This document shows positions 14,322-21,418 of a DNA stretch of 28,738 nucleotides, piece after piece. Both the position numbers and the translations under genes were made by a program. Location: the NCBI GenBank assembly GCA_900553015.1, contig USBY01000019.1, forward strand, positions 1 through 28,738, in the 5' to 3' direction. The notes under the pieces are model-generated. The model ran no database searches, was not told the origin of the DNA, and saw nothing but the letters and a program-made list of their open reading frames with translations. The stretch is from an uncultured Clostridium sp. (GTDB taxonomy: Bacteria > Bacillota > Clostridia > TANB77 > CAG-508). Numbering within the stretch: position 1 is the stretch's first letter; each line of letters starts with the position of its first letter.

Positions 14322-16181
14322 CTAGTTCATAATAGCTTTAAATGGGCATTTATCAACACAAGTACCACATTTAATACAAACATCTGGATCTATTTTATGT
14401 GGCTGTCTTGGCTCTCCTGTAATTGCATTAACAGGACAATTTCTCTTACAAATACCACAACCTTTACATTTTTCTGGATCAATCTCTATATTTGCTAAAG
14501 CTTTACATTGACCAGCTCTACACTTTTTATATTTAATATGCTCCATATACTCATCTCTAAAATATTTTAGAGTACTTAAAACTGGGTTTGGAGCTGTTTG
14601 ACCAAGTCCACAGATAGCAGATTTTTTAATGTTTAGTGCTAATTTCTCTAATTTATATAAATCATCTTCATCAGCTTTACCTTCACACATTCTATCTAAT
14701 ATTTCTAACATTCTCTTTGTACCAATTCTACAAGGAGTACATTTACCACAGCTTTCACTAACTGTAAAGTCTAGATAAAATTTAGCAATATTAACCATAC
14801 ATTTAGAATCATCCATAACAATTAATCCACCAGAACCCATCATAGAACCAATACTAGAAAGAGATTCATAATCTATTGGTGTATCCAAATGCTCTTTTGG
14901 AATACATCCACCAGAAGGTCCTCCTGTTTGAGCGGCTTTAAACTCTCTACCATTTGGAATTCCTCCACCTATATCAAAAACGATTTCTCTTAAAGTAGTT
15001 CCCATTGGTACCTCTACAAGTCCAATATTATTTACATTTCCACCTAAAGCAAAAACTTTAGTTCCTTTAGATTTTTCTGTTCCAATACTTGCATACCATT
15101 TAGCACCATTTAAAATAATTCTAGTAATATTTGCATATGTTTCAACGTTGTTAATCAATGTTGGTTTACCCCATAAACCAGAATTGGCAGGATATGGAGG
15201 TTTAACACGTGGTTGACCTCTTCTTCCTTCTATAGATTCTAGAAGCGCTGTTTCCTCACCACAAACAAATGCACCTGCACCTAATCTAATTTCTATATCA
15301 AAAGAAAAATCTGTACCAAAAATATTTTTCCCAAGTAATCCATATTCTCTTGCTTGATCTATTGCAACTTGAAGTCTTTGAACAGCAATAGGATATTCTG
15401 CTCTTACATAAATATATCCTTTATCTGCACCAACACTATATCCGGCAATCTCCATTGCCTCTAATACACTATGTGGATCACCCTCCAAAATACTACGATC
15501 CATAAAAGCTCCCGGGTCGCCCTCATCTGCATTACATACAACGTATTTTTGATCACCTTCAGCTTGTTTAGTAAATAACCATTTCTTACCAGTTGGGAAA
15601 CCAGCTCCTCCACGACCTCTTAAGCCAGATTCAGTAACCTCATTAATTACTTCATCTTGAGACATTGATGTTAAAACTTGTTCTAGCGCTTTATATCCAT
15701 CAAAAGCTATGTATTCATCAATTTGTTCTGGATCGATAATACCACAATTCTTTAAAGCAATACGTTTTTGCTTTTTATAAAAATTAAGCTCATCCAAACG
15801 ATTAACCATTGTATTATCAACATCTTTACATAGAAGTCTTTCTACAATTTCACCTTTTTCTATATGTTTTTCAATAATCTCTCTACAATCATCTGGAGTT
15901 ACCATAGCATAAAAGGTATCCTCTGGACGAATTATAACAATAGGTCCTTTGGCGCATAAACCAAAGCATCCTGTTTGAATAACTCTTACATTTTGGATAC
16001 CTTTTTCATCTATAATTTTTCTAAAATTTTCTATAATCTCTGGTGATTTTGAAGACGTACAACCCGTTCCTCTACATACTAAAATATGTTTTTCTCTTGT
16101 ATCTGCTTTAATATTTACTCTTAAGTCTAATTCTTTTCTTTTTTGTTCTCTTATTTGGTGAATTTCTTCTAAAGTTTTCAT
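14322..16181 (-). CDS. hydB: NuoF-like flavin/NAD subunit of the [FeFe]-hydrogenase complex
   Basis: A 619-residue diaphorase subunit. Residues about 30-120 form a thioredoxin-like [2Fe-2S] domain (C36, C41, C72, C76). Next is the NuoF domain with GLRGRGGAGFPTGKKW (186-201) for FMN and NADH, GAGAFVCGEETALLESIEG (301-319), and the [4Fe-4S] site SCGKCTPCRIGTKRM with C478, C481, C484 and a fourth Cys at 524. The C-terminus adds two ferredoxin [4Fe-4S] motifs (C572-C575-C578-C582 and C602-C605-C608-C612). This arrangement is diagnostic for HydB of trimeric hydrogenases. AAAGGAG precedes the ATG. The 111-base gap upstream holds a tRNA-Lys-like fragment on the other strand. It lies between the unknown 134-residue gene and hydA. 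Confidence 0.96.
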   Translation of the reverse strand: MKTLEEIHQIREQKRKELDLRVNIKADTREKHILVCRGTGCTSSKSPEIIENFRKIIDEKGIQNVRVIQTGCFGLCAKGPIVIIRPEDTFYAMVTPDDCREIIEKHIEKGEIVERLLCKDVDNTMVNRLDELNFYKKQKRIALKNCGIIDPEQIDEYIAFDGYKALEQVLTSMSQDEVINEVTESGLRGRGGAGFPTGKKWLFTKQAEGDQKYVVCNADEGDPGAFMDRSILEGDPHSVLEAMEIAGYSVGADKGYIYVRAEYPIAVQRLQVAIDQAREYGLLGKNIFGTDFSFDIEIRLGAGAFVCGEETALLESIEGRRGQPRVKPPYPANSGLWGKPTLINNVETYANITRIILNGAKWYASIGTEKSKGTKVFALGGNVNNIGLVEVPMGTTLREIVFDIGGGIPNGREFKAAQTGGPSGGCIPKEHLDTPIDYESLSSIGSMMGSGGLIVMDDSKCMVNIAKFYLDFTVSESCGKCTPCRIGTKRMLEILDRMCEGKADEDDLYKLEKLALNIKKSAICGLGQTAPNPVLSTLKYFRDEYMEHIKYKKCRAGQCKALANIEIDPEKCKGCGICKRNCPVNAITGEPRQPHKIDPDVCIKCGTCVDKCPFKAIMN

Positions 16182-16216
16182 ACTCTTCTCCTTTCGATAT
16201 ATTAATCCATCTTTAG

Positions 16217-16256
16217 TACTTATTTGGTAGACCTACTGACTCTTAATCAGTTGCCC
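16217..16256 (+). other. tRNA-Lys-like fragment (anticodon CTT arm), not a full tRNA
   Basis: On the plus strand TTTGGTAGA (16223-16231) matches a D-loop and ACTGA-CTCTTAA-TCAGT (16235-16251) is a perfect five-pair anticodon arm with T33, CTT at 34-36 and A37. No acceptor stem or T-loop (TTCRA) follows, so this is either a tRNA relic, an attachment-site scar or chance. It sits in the gap between the 134-residue gene and hydB. Confidence 0.4.
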
Positions 16257-16292
16257 TTCATCTCGATTTTATATTGCTAATTTAGTATTTTT

Positions 16293-16697
16293 TTACATTA
16301 AGTTTTTTAATTTTGACAAATTTTTAGATAAACCTATTACCTCGATTGGTATTTCAACTAGTCCTTCATTTGTTGCCACATAATTTTTGATTTTTATATC
16401 TTTTAAATCCATTATATTTTCTAACTCTTTTACAACATAATGTAATTGCACACAATGTGGCGATTTATCTACTGTTACAAATGTTAGTTCCTTACATTTC
16501 TTTCTAGCTATCATTCCAGCAATTTTAGTTATAACCATATTTAAATGTGTATCTTCTAAACATACATCATAAATATTTTCTGAAATTTCATTTAATTCAT
16601 CATATATTTTAGGAAACATATATTCCAAACAACTTCCAATTATTATCATTTTTTCTTCTACATCAAAACAGTTTGTTTTTAATAAATCTTTTTTCAA
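16293..16697 (-). CDS. unrecognised small protein inside the hydrogenase operon
   Basis: A 134-residue soluble alpha/beta protein. It starts with TTG at 16697, supported by AGGAGG six bases upstream; no ATG fits. It has five cysteines (10, 23, 46, 68, 82). Notable stretches are MIIIGSCLEYMFPKIYDEL (17-35), VCLEDTHLNMVITKIAGMI (45-63) and LTFVTVDKSPHCVQLHYV (71-88), the last giving a Ser-Pro-His-Cys motif. No Fe-S, nucleotide or membrane signature is evident. It lies between hydC (65 bases) and hydB (111 bases) on the same strand, so it is expected to be made with the complex. Some bifurcating hydrogenase operons carry small extra genes (hydD and hydE in Acetobacterium woodii), but I cannot say this is one of them. 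An assembly, redox-sensing or regulatory role is only a guess. Confidence 0.72.
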   Translation of the reverse strand: MKKDLLKTNCFDVEEKMIIIGSCLEYMFPKIYDELNEISENIYDVCLEDTHLNMVITKIAGMIARKKCKELTFVTVDKSPHCVQLHYVVKELENIMDLKDIKIKNYVATNEGLVEIPIEVIGLSKNLSKLKNLM

Positions 16698-16762
16698 AAT
16701 GTTCCTCCTATGTTTGTTTAAGTATCTTAATTATGTTTAATTACATTTTTTTCTGTACATAT

Positions 16763-17254
16763 TTAATCTTCTTTTTTCATATATTCATCTAATACTTCAT
16801 CTAGTTTTTTTACTGTTGCTTTACCATATACTTCATTATTAATAGTAAATACTGGCGCTAAACCACATGCACCAACACATCTTGTTGCATCTATAGAAAA
16901 TTTACCATCTGGAGTAGTTTGACCTTCCTCTATTTTTAGTCTTTCTTTTAATCTATCTAATAAAGCTTGTGACCCTTTAACAAAGCAAGCTGTACCTAGA
17001 CACACTGATATATTATATTTTCCTTTTGGTTCTAAAGTAAAACGAGAATAAAATGTTATGACACCATAAATTTCTGCCATTGGAATATTTAAATAATTAG
17101 AAATTTCAATTTGAGATTGTTTTGGAATGTAACCATACTTTTCTTGAACTTCATTTAAAATTTGAATTAAATTTGATTTGTCTTGAGGATAATTTTTAAG
17201 TAATTCTTGCATTTCTTTTGATAGTTTTTCGTCCATACAATTTTTTTCGTCCAT
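16763..17254 (-). CDS. hydC: NuoE-like [2Fe-2S] subunit of the [FeFe]-hydrogenase complex
   Basis: A 163-residue thioredoxin-like ferredoxin that passes electrons within the HydABC complex. The N-terminal helical part carries the NuoE hallmark LIQILNEVQEKYGYIPK (29-45) and IYGVITFYSRF (62-72). The [2Fe-2S] ligands are C85 and C90 in CLGTAC and C126 and C130 in CVGACGLAP. Length matches the family. The start at 17254 follows GGAGG; an in-frame ATG at 17236 could serve as an alternative but lacks its own site. It is the first gene of the operon, with a promoter at 17360-17388 and a leader of about 100 bases. Confidence 0.95.
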   Translation of the reverse strand: MDEKNCMDEKLSKEMQELLKNYPQDKSNLIQILNEVQEKYGYIPKQSQIEISNYLNIPMAEIYGVITFYSRFTLEPKGKYNISVCLGTACFVKGSQALLDRLKERLKIEEGQTTPDGKFSIDATRCVGACGLAPVFTINNEVYGKATVKKLDEVLDEYMKKED

Positions 17255-17327
17255 ATTTGCCTCCGTTCTGTCATAAGTTCTTCCTTTTGTCTTATTTAAA
17301 CTGCGTGGCTATGACATTATTGAATAT

Positions 17328-17346
17328 ATATACTTATACAGTATAT
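17328..17346. promoter_or_regulatory. operator-like palindrome in the hyd leader
   Basis: ATATACT (17328-17334) and AGTATAT (17340-17346) form a perfect 7-5-7 inverted repeat, located just downstream of the expected transcription start (about 17353). The position suits a repressor. It is not a Rex-type site. Confidence 0.42.
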
Positions 17347-17359
17347 GATATTAGAACTC

Positions 17360-17388
17360 ATTATATCAAAAGAAATTTATTTGTACAA
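17360..17388 (-). promoter_or_regulatory. promoter of the hyd operon
   Basis: On the minus strand TTGTAC (17383-17388) lies 17 bases from a perfect TATAAT (17360-17365), about 105 bases before the hydC ATG. This is the best match in the hydC upstream region. Confidence 0.7.
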
Positions 17389-17440
17389 TAAATTAATATA
17401 ATTTTTGTCGATAAAAATCGTAATACTTAATATATAAATA

Positions 17441-17481
17441 TATAAAAAAACAAGCCTAAACTATTAATTTAAGCTTGTTAT
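17441..17481 (-). terminator. intrinsic terminator after the DUF4190 cluster
   Basis: AACAAGCCTAAA (17449-17460) and TTTAAGCTTGTT (17468-17479) pair with one mismatch, followed on the minus strand by a seven-T run. The upstream arm overlaps the last codons of the 17464-17808 gene, and the site insulates the hyd promoter. Confidence 0.82.
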
Positions 17482-17808
17482 TTTTTTTAATTCTTCAAAT
17501 ACTGCTGTAATAAAACTAAAAGAACTACTATCTACGAATGATAATAAATTTATAGCAATTACAGCTGTAAGGACAATACCAATAGCTCCTAAAATAATTC
17601 CAATTATTGAAAAAACTTTCTTTCCATTTTTCACACTTGAGGCTCCAAAGCCAATTGCTATGATTCCACATAAAACCGAAATATGAAAAAAGTATGCTAA
17701 CACTATTGATATAATTCCTAATACAATAGATGCTATACTATATTTTTTATAATGCTCTTCCTTTCCACTTTGGTTAGTTTGAGCAACTTTTTTTTCTTCA
17801 TCCTTCAT
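17464..17808 (-). CDS. DUF4190-like small membrane protein
   Basis: A 114-residue protein with an N-terminal polar segment (1-22), two long hydrophobic regions (about 25-55 and 66-92) separated by a basic turn (SSVKNGKKVFS), and a polar tail. The pattern YSIASIVLGIISIVLAYF ... GIIAIGFGASSVKNGKK ... IIGIILGAIGIVL is that of the DUF4190 family (helix-Gly zipper, charged loop, second helix). It lacks the CCIWY cysteine pair found in the two upstream relatives and is the most divergent of the three. Its gene begins 13 bases after the next copy's end and has only a weak ribosome site, so coupling is likely. Function of the family is unknown. Confidence 0.68.
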   Translation of the reverse strand: MKDEEKKVAQTNQSGKEEHYKKYSIASIVLGIISIVLAYFFHISVLCGIIAIGFGASSVKNGKKVFSIIGIILGAIGIVLTAVIAINLLSFVDSSSFSFITAVFEELKKITSLN

Positions 17809-17821
17809 AGTTTACTAATTC

Positions 17822-18220
17822 CTAGTCATTATAATAGTAATAGCTTGATGGATAGTTACTATTATTAATTATATCTTTAGAATCATCTATTACATCCTTA
17901 GCACTATTATATATTCCTAATCCTAATAATACAACTCCTACATATAAAACTATACATAAAATTATACCAATAACACCAGTAACAATTCCTGCAATTGACA
18001 TTCCTCTTTTGCTTGATTTTATTCCTATAATTCCAAGTACTAATGCTATAATACCACAAGGAATAGATACATACCAAATACAACAAAGTACAATTGCAAT
18101 TATTCCTAATACTAATGCTGCAATTGAAAATCCTTTTTTGTCATTTGTTGGTGTAGTATTAGTTGATTGATTTACCTCGCTTTCAACATTGTTTACTTCA
18201 TTTTCTTTGTTTTCGTCCAT
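17822..18220 (-). CDS. DUF4190-domain membrane protein, middle of three
   Basis: A 132-residue protein: polar Asn/Glu/Thr-rich N-terminus (1-29), a hydrophobic pair at about 31-65 containing GFSIAALVLGIIAIVLCCIW, the basic turn SSKRGMS, a second hydrophobic region (74-100) and a Tyr/Asp/Ser-rich tail ending SSYYYYND. It is closely similar to the 18350-19009 protein over the membrane part (KKGFSIAALVLGI, CCIWY, SIPCGI, SSKRGMS), so the two arose by duplication. GGAGGGAG precedes the ATG. Positioned between its two relatives on the same strand. No enzymatic motif; DUF4190 proteins have no known function. Confidence 0.75.
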   Translation of the reverse strand: MDENKENEVNNVESEVNQSTNTTPTNDKKGFSIAALVLGIIAIVLCCIWYVSIPCGIIALVLGIIGIKSSKRGMSIAGIVTGVIGIILCIVLYVGVVLLGLGIYNSAKDVIDDSKDIINNSNYPSSYYYYND

Positions 18221-18349
18221 AAAAACTCCCTCCTATTTTTTCTTTTTGTATATATGTATTTAATTTGATAAATACCCTAATTAATTTCTTAATATTATTT
18301 GCTCTTGTACTTCATTCTTTCCGTAGTTGTTTTTTAGTAATATTAAGTG

Positions 18350-19009
18350 TTAAAAGTTATAAAAACTATCATAATCATAGTCATAATCATAAGAATCTGA
18401 ATAGTCATTATCATCAATTATATCTTTTATACTTTCAGTTATTCCTAGAGCAAATCCAAAGATAACTAACATCAATATTATAAATATAGAAATAATCATA
18501 CCAATAATACCTGTAACAATTCCTGATATTGACATACCTCTTTTGCTTGACTTTAATCCTATTGCACCAAAAACAATAGCCAAAATTCCACATGGTATTG
18601 ATATATACCATATACAGCAAAGTACAATTGCGACAATACCAAGAACCAAAGCTGCTATACTAAATCCCTTTTTATCTTTTTGTGGTTGGTTTGCTGTTGT
18701 ATTGTTGTTATTCACGTTTTCTTGCTTTTCTTCTTTTACTACTTGAGGTGCTGGATGAGTTATTGAATTTGCCTCTGGTTTAAGTGTTGGATCAATGTTA
18801 GGTTGAGGTTCTGTCTTAGGCTCTGGCTTAGATGTTGTATTAACTACTGGTTGAGAATCTGGCTTAGATGTTATATTATCTGCTAGATTAGGCTCAGCAT
18901 CCTTCTTTATTTCTTCTATATTTGTTTCAGTTTTTTCTATAGTTTGATTATTTGCTTCGATATTATTGTTATCATTTTTGATAACATCATCTTTGTTGTT
19001 TTCGTCCAT
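18350..19009 (-). CDS. DUF4190-domain membrane protein with a long Pro/Thr-rich N-terminal segment
   Basis: A 219-residue protein and the largest of the tandem set. Residues 1-112 are hydrophilic and low in complexity, with short repeats of the form TSKPDSQPVVNTTSKPEPK (66-84) rich in Pro, Thr, Glu and Asn. Residues about 115-190 carry the DUF4190 membrane part shared with the 17822-18220 gene (KKGFSIAALVLGI, CCIWY, SIPCGI, SSKRGMS), and the end is an Asp/Tyr repeat (YDYDYDYDSFYNF). AGGAGGA precedes the ATG. The long segment could be an extended cytoplasmic or wall-spanning spacer. It is the first of three genes on this strand and starts 129 bases ahead of the middle gene. Function unknown. 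Confidence 0.72.
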   Translation of the reverse strand: MDENNKDDVIKNDNNNIEANNQTIEKTETNIEEIKKDAEPNLADNITSKPDSQPVVNTTSKPEPKTEPQPNIDPTLKPEANSITHPAPQVVKEEKQENVNNNNTTANQPQKDKKGFSIAALVLGIVAIVLCCIWYISIPCGILAIVFGAIGLKSSKRGMSISGIVTGIIGMIISIFIILMLVIFGFALGITESIKDIIDDNDYSDSYDYDYDYDSFYNF

Positions 19010-19156
19010 AAAAAATCCTCCTTTATTTTATTAAACTCTCTTAGGAAATTTTTCTTTTGGGCAAACCTGATTTTATTATTTAAAATCATACTGTTTATGT
19101 AATACTTAATGTCTATTAATTATTTACTTTTTGTTTAACCTTGGCTGTTATTTTTA

Positions 19157-19528
19157 CTAGACTAAGTTACGTAGTATTCCATATATTACTAGGATTACAG
19201 CAAAAATTATAGCATACCAATACTTGGGATATATCCATGTTAAAATTTTATTTTTCTTATTTAAGTTAATTAAATATACTATATTACAAAGTAATAAATA
19301 AAAAATGGCTATAAAAAATATTGGATGAAACAAAAAAGCTTCTTTAAAATTACCTTTTAACATATTTTCTACACACCTTGTTCCCCCACAAGAAGGACAC
19401 TGAAGATTTGTAGCTTCGTAAAATAAACAACTTGGTGTATATTGCATTAGATTACTATTTACCCCCATAATTGCTATTATTAATATTAAAAGTTCTATTA
19501 GTATTATCTTTATGCTTTTTTTGTTCAT
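19157..19528 (-). CDS. DUF2752-domain membrane protein
   Basis: A 123-residue membrane protein with hydrophobic segments at about 7-24, 66-88 and 97-119. Between the first two lies the DUF2752 signature: C34, then QCPSCGGTR (43-51) with a CxxC and TR pair, followed by a GNFKEAFLFHPIFF stretch (59-72) that fits the family's conserved helix. Length is typical (about 100-130). The family is widespread in Firmicutes and Bacteroidetes, often beside DUF4190-type or TM2-like small membrane proteins, but its activity is not known. The upstream ribosome site (GGTGAAAG) is moderate. It lies upstream of the DUF4190 genes on the same strand, with 147 bases between. Confidence 0.82.
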   Translation of the reverse strand: MNKKSIKIILIELLILIIAIMGVNSNLMQYTPSCLFYEATNLQCPSCGGTRCVENMLKGNFKEAFLFHPIFFIAIFYLLLCNIVYLINLNKKNKILTWIYPKYWYAIIFAVILVIYGILRNLV

Positions 19529-20254
19529 TCTTTCACCAATCCTACTATAAATAATATAACATATAGTTCGACTATTTTCTACAAAATATTAAATTTTTTA
19601 TATTTTATTTTGGAATATCTCGATTTACAAGGTAAATTCTTTAATTCTTTATAATTTTCGTATTATTTTTTTAATTTTCGAGCTATAAAAACATATTATA
19701 TTTTAATTTTTTTGTATTTTTTTAACTTTTTTTATTTTTTCGACAGCTTTCTACAAACTTTGCATTTTTATTGTGTTACAATTATGTAAAGTAAAGGACT
19801 TATATATTTTTTTCTTCCTTTGCTGATAAAAGATTTATTTCAAGAAAGTATCATTGTTTTATTTTTTTCGTCACTGGTACTTTCATTTTTTTGTTTTTAT
19901 ATTTCATATTTTATATAAAATTTAGCATCACTAAAATTTTTATTAAAAAGCTCGCTCAACTAAAATTATTATTTAAAATACTATGTGTTTCAATATGTGT
20001 TTATTTTTATTCCTTATTAAATTATCCAATATTTAATCAAAATTATTTACTTAATTAGTTGTTTTGCTAATTTTATTGCTAGAACTGGCGCTGCATATTT
20101 AATCAAAGATATTTACTTAGTTAGCATATTTGTCGAATAATTTTTATGTGCTTGTACATAATTTTAATATAGATTTTTTATTAATCTACATATTTATTTA
20201 ATATAGTACCGTTTGGGTGGCTAGAGTTATAACTAAGTTTGATGGAGGTATCTT
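19529..20254. other. long AT-rich intergenic region with a terminator-like hairpin and a direct repeat
   Basis: Roughly 730 bases without a credible gene between divergent genes. Contents: a weak inverted repeat GAAAGTA (19844-19850) / TACTTTC (19878-19884) followed by a long T run, which looks like a terminator on + although no upstream + gene is apparent; the 30-base direct repeat described separately; and the promoter zone of the FAD-Rieske gene, whose ribosome site GGAGG lies at 20242-20246. Confidence 0.5.
20029..20124 (+). repeat. 30-base direct repeat, two copies
   Basis: Copies at 20029-20058 and 20095-20124 match at 27 of 30 positions (sharing ATATTTAATCAAA and ATTTACTTA), 66 bases apart, about 130-225 bases ahead of the FAD-Rieske gene. 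Could be regulatory direct repeats or simple duplication in AT-rich DNA. Confidence 0.6.
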
Positions 20255-21418
20255 ATGAATTCTTTTTGGCTTGATTCTATAGAAAATAAGACTAATTTTA
20301 ATAAATTAGAAAAGGATATATCTACTGATATTTGTATAGTAGGTGCTGGTATTTTTGGACTTACTTGTGGTTATTATTTGACAAAACAGGGATATAATGT
20401 TGTGATTTTGGAGAGAGAGAAAGATATTGCCAGTAAAACAACTGGGCATACTACTGCCAAAATAACAAGTCAGCATAATCTTATATATAAATATTTAATT
20501 GACTCTTTAGGTGTATCTATGGCTAAGAAATATTTGTATGCTAATCAAGATGCTATAGAAAATATTGCTAAAATAATTGAAGAAGAAAAAATCGATTGCG
20601 ATTTTGAAAGACAGGATAGTTATGTTTATACAAATAATTTAGATGAATTAGAAAAAATCAAATTAGAAAATGAAGCTGTAAATTCTCTTGGATTTAAAAG
20701 CGAATTTGTTACATCTACTCCTCTTCCATTCGATGTGTTAGGTGCTATAAAGTTTCCAAATCAGGCTGAGTTTAATCCTATGAAATATGCGTATGGATTG
20801 GCAAAGTGTATTACTTCTAGTGCTGCTAGTATGATTGGTGGTTTAGGTAATGCGGGTTTGGTTGGCTTAGTTTCATCTGGAGATGGTATCGTTGAAAATA
20901 GTACAGGTGGTGATAGTTCAGTTGGAGATAGTTCGACTGTAGATGGAGCGATTGGGGCTGACATCGGTGAAAATGATTCGAGTAATGCTAGCTTAGCAGA
21001 ATCTAATAGGAATAGCAATTCTTTTGCTTCTAATTCTACTAGTTCAATCAATTCTTTTACAGAAAGTTCTAATAAACACATCAACTCTTTTAAGGTTACA
21101 AAAGGTACAGGTAAAATTTATACAGATACGCTTGTTCGAAATATTGAAAAAGAAAATGATGAGTTTATAACATCATGTAAAGATTATGTTGTTAAATCAA
21201 AATATGTAATACTAGCCTCTCATTATCCTTTTATTGATCGTTTAGGATATTATTTTTTAAAGATGTACCAATCAACCTCTTATGTAATTGCAGTAGATAT
21301 TAGTGATAAAGATTTTAATGGAATGTATATAAATTCTGAGCAACCTACTTTTTCATATAGATTTGTAAATGGTTCTAATGGAAAAAGGTTGTTGCTAGTT
21401 GGACGGTGCAGATCATAA
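20255..21418 (+). CDS. FAD-dependent oxidoreductase, N-terminal part
   Basis: A 387-residue product carrying the FAD-binding half of a DAO-type (GlpO/DadA-like) oxidoreductase. The dinucleotide-binding fold DICIVGAGIFGLTCGYYL (25-42) with GxGxxG and the acid ILER (51-54) are clear, and TTGHTTAKITSQH (62-74) is a family mark for the FAD-Rieske group. Residues about 188-279 are a low-complexity Ser/Asn/Gly/Asp insert not expected in the family; the family sequence then resumes with ILASHYPFIDRLGYYFLKMY (319-338). The last seven residues are out of frame. GGAGG precedes the ATG. The protein's partner, the Rieske part, is in the next frame; alone it would lack the end of the substrate domain. Confidence 0.82.
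   Translation: MNSFWLDSIENKTNFNKLEKDISTDICIVGAGIFGLTCGYYLTKQGYNVVILEREKDIASKTTGHTTAKITSQHNLIYKYLIDSLGVSMAKKYLYANQDAIENIAKIIEEEKIDCDFERQDSYVYTNNLDELEKIKLENEAVNSLGFKSEFVTSTPLPFDVLGAIKFPNQAEFNPMKYAYGLAKCITSSAASMIGGLGNAGLVGLVSSGDGIVENSTGGDSSVGDSSTVDGAIGADIGENDSSNASLAESNRNSNSFASNSTSSINSFTESSNKHINSFKVTKGTGKIYTDTLVRNIEKENDEFITSCKDYVVKSKYVILASHYPFIDRLGYYFLKMYQSTSYVIAVDISDKDFNGMYINSEQPTFSYRFVNGSNGKRLLLVGRCRS

Noticed and set aside
17255..17463. Rex-type operator ahead of hydC
   Set aside because: No TTGTTAA-type palindrome in either orientation; only the ATATACT palindrome was found.
20761..21084. 107-codon minus-strand frame inside the FAD gene
   Set aside because: It is an opposite-strand shadow of the low-complexity insert, where biased codons remove stops; no start site.
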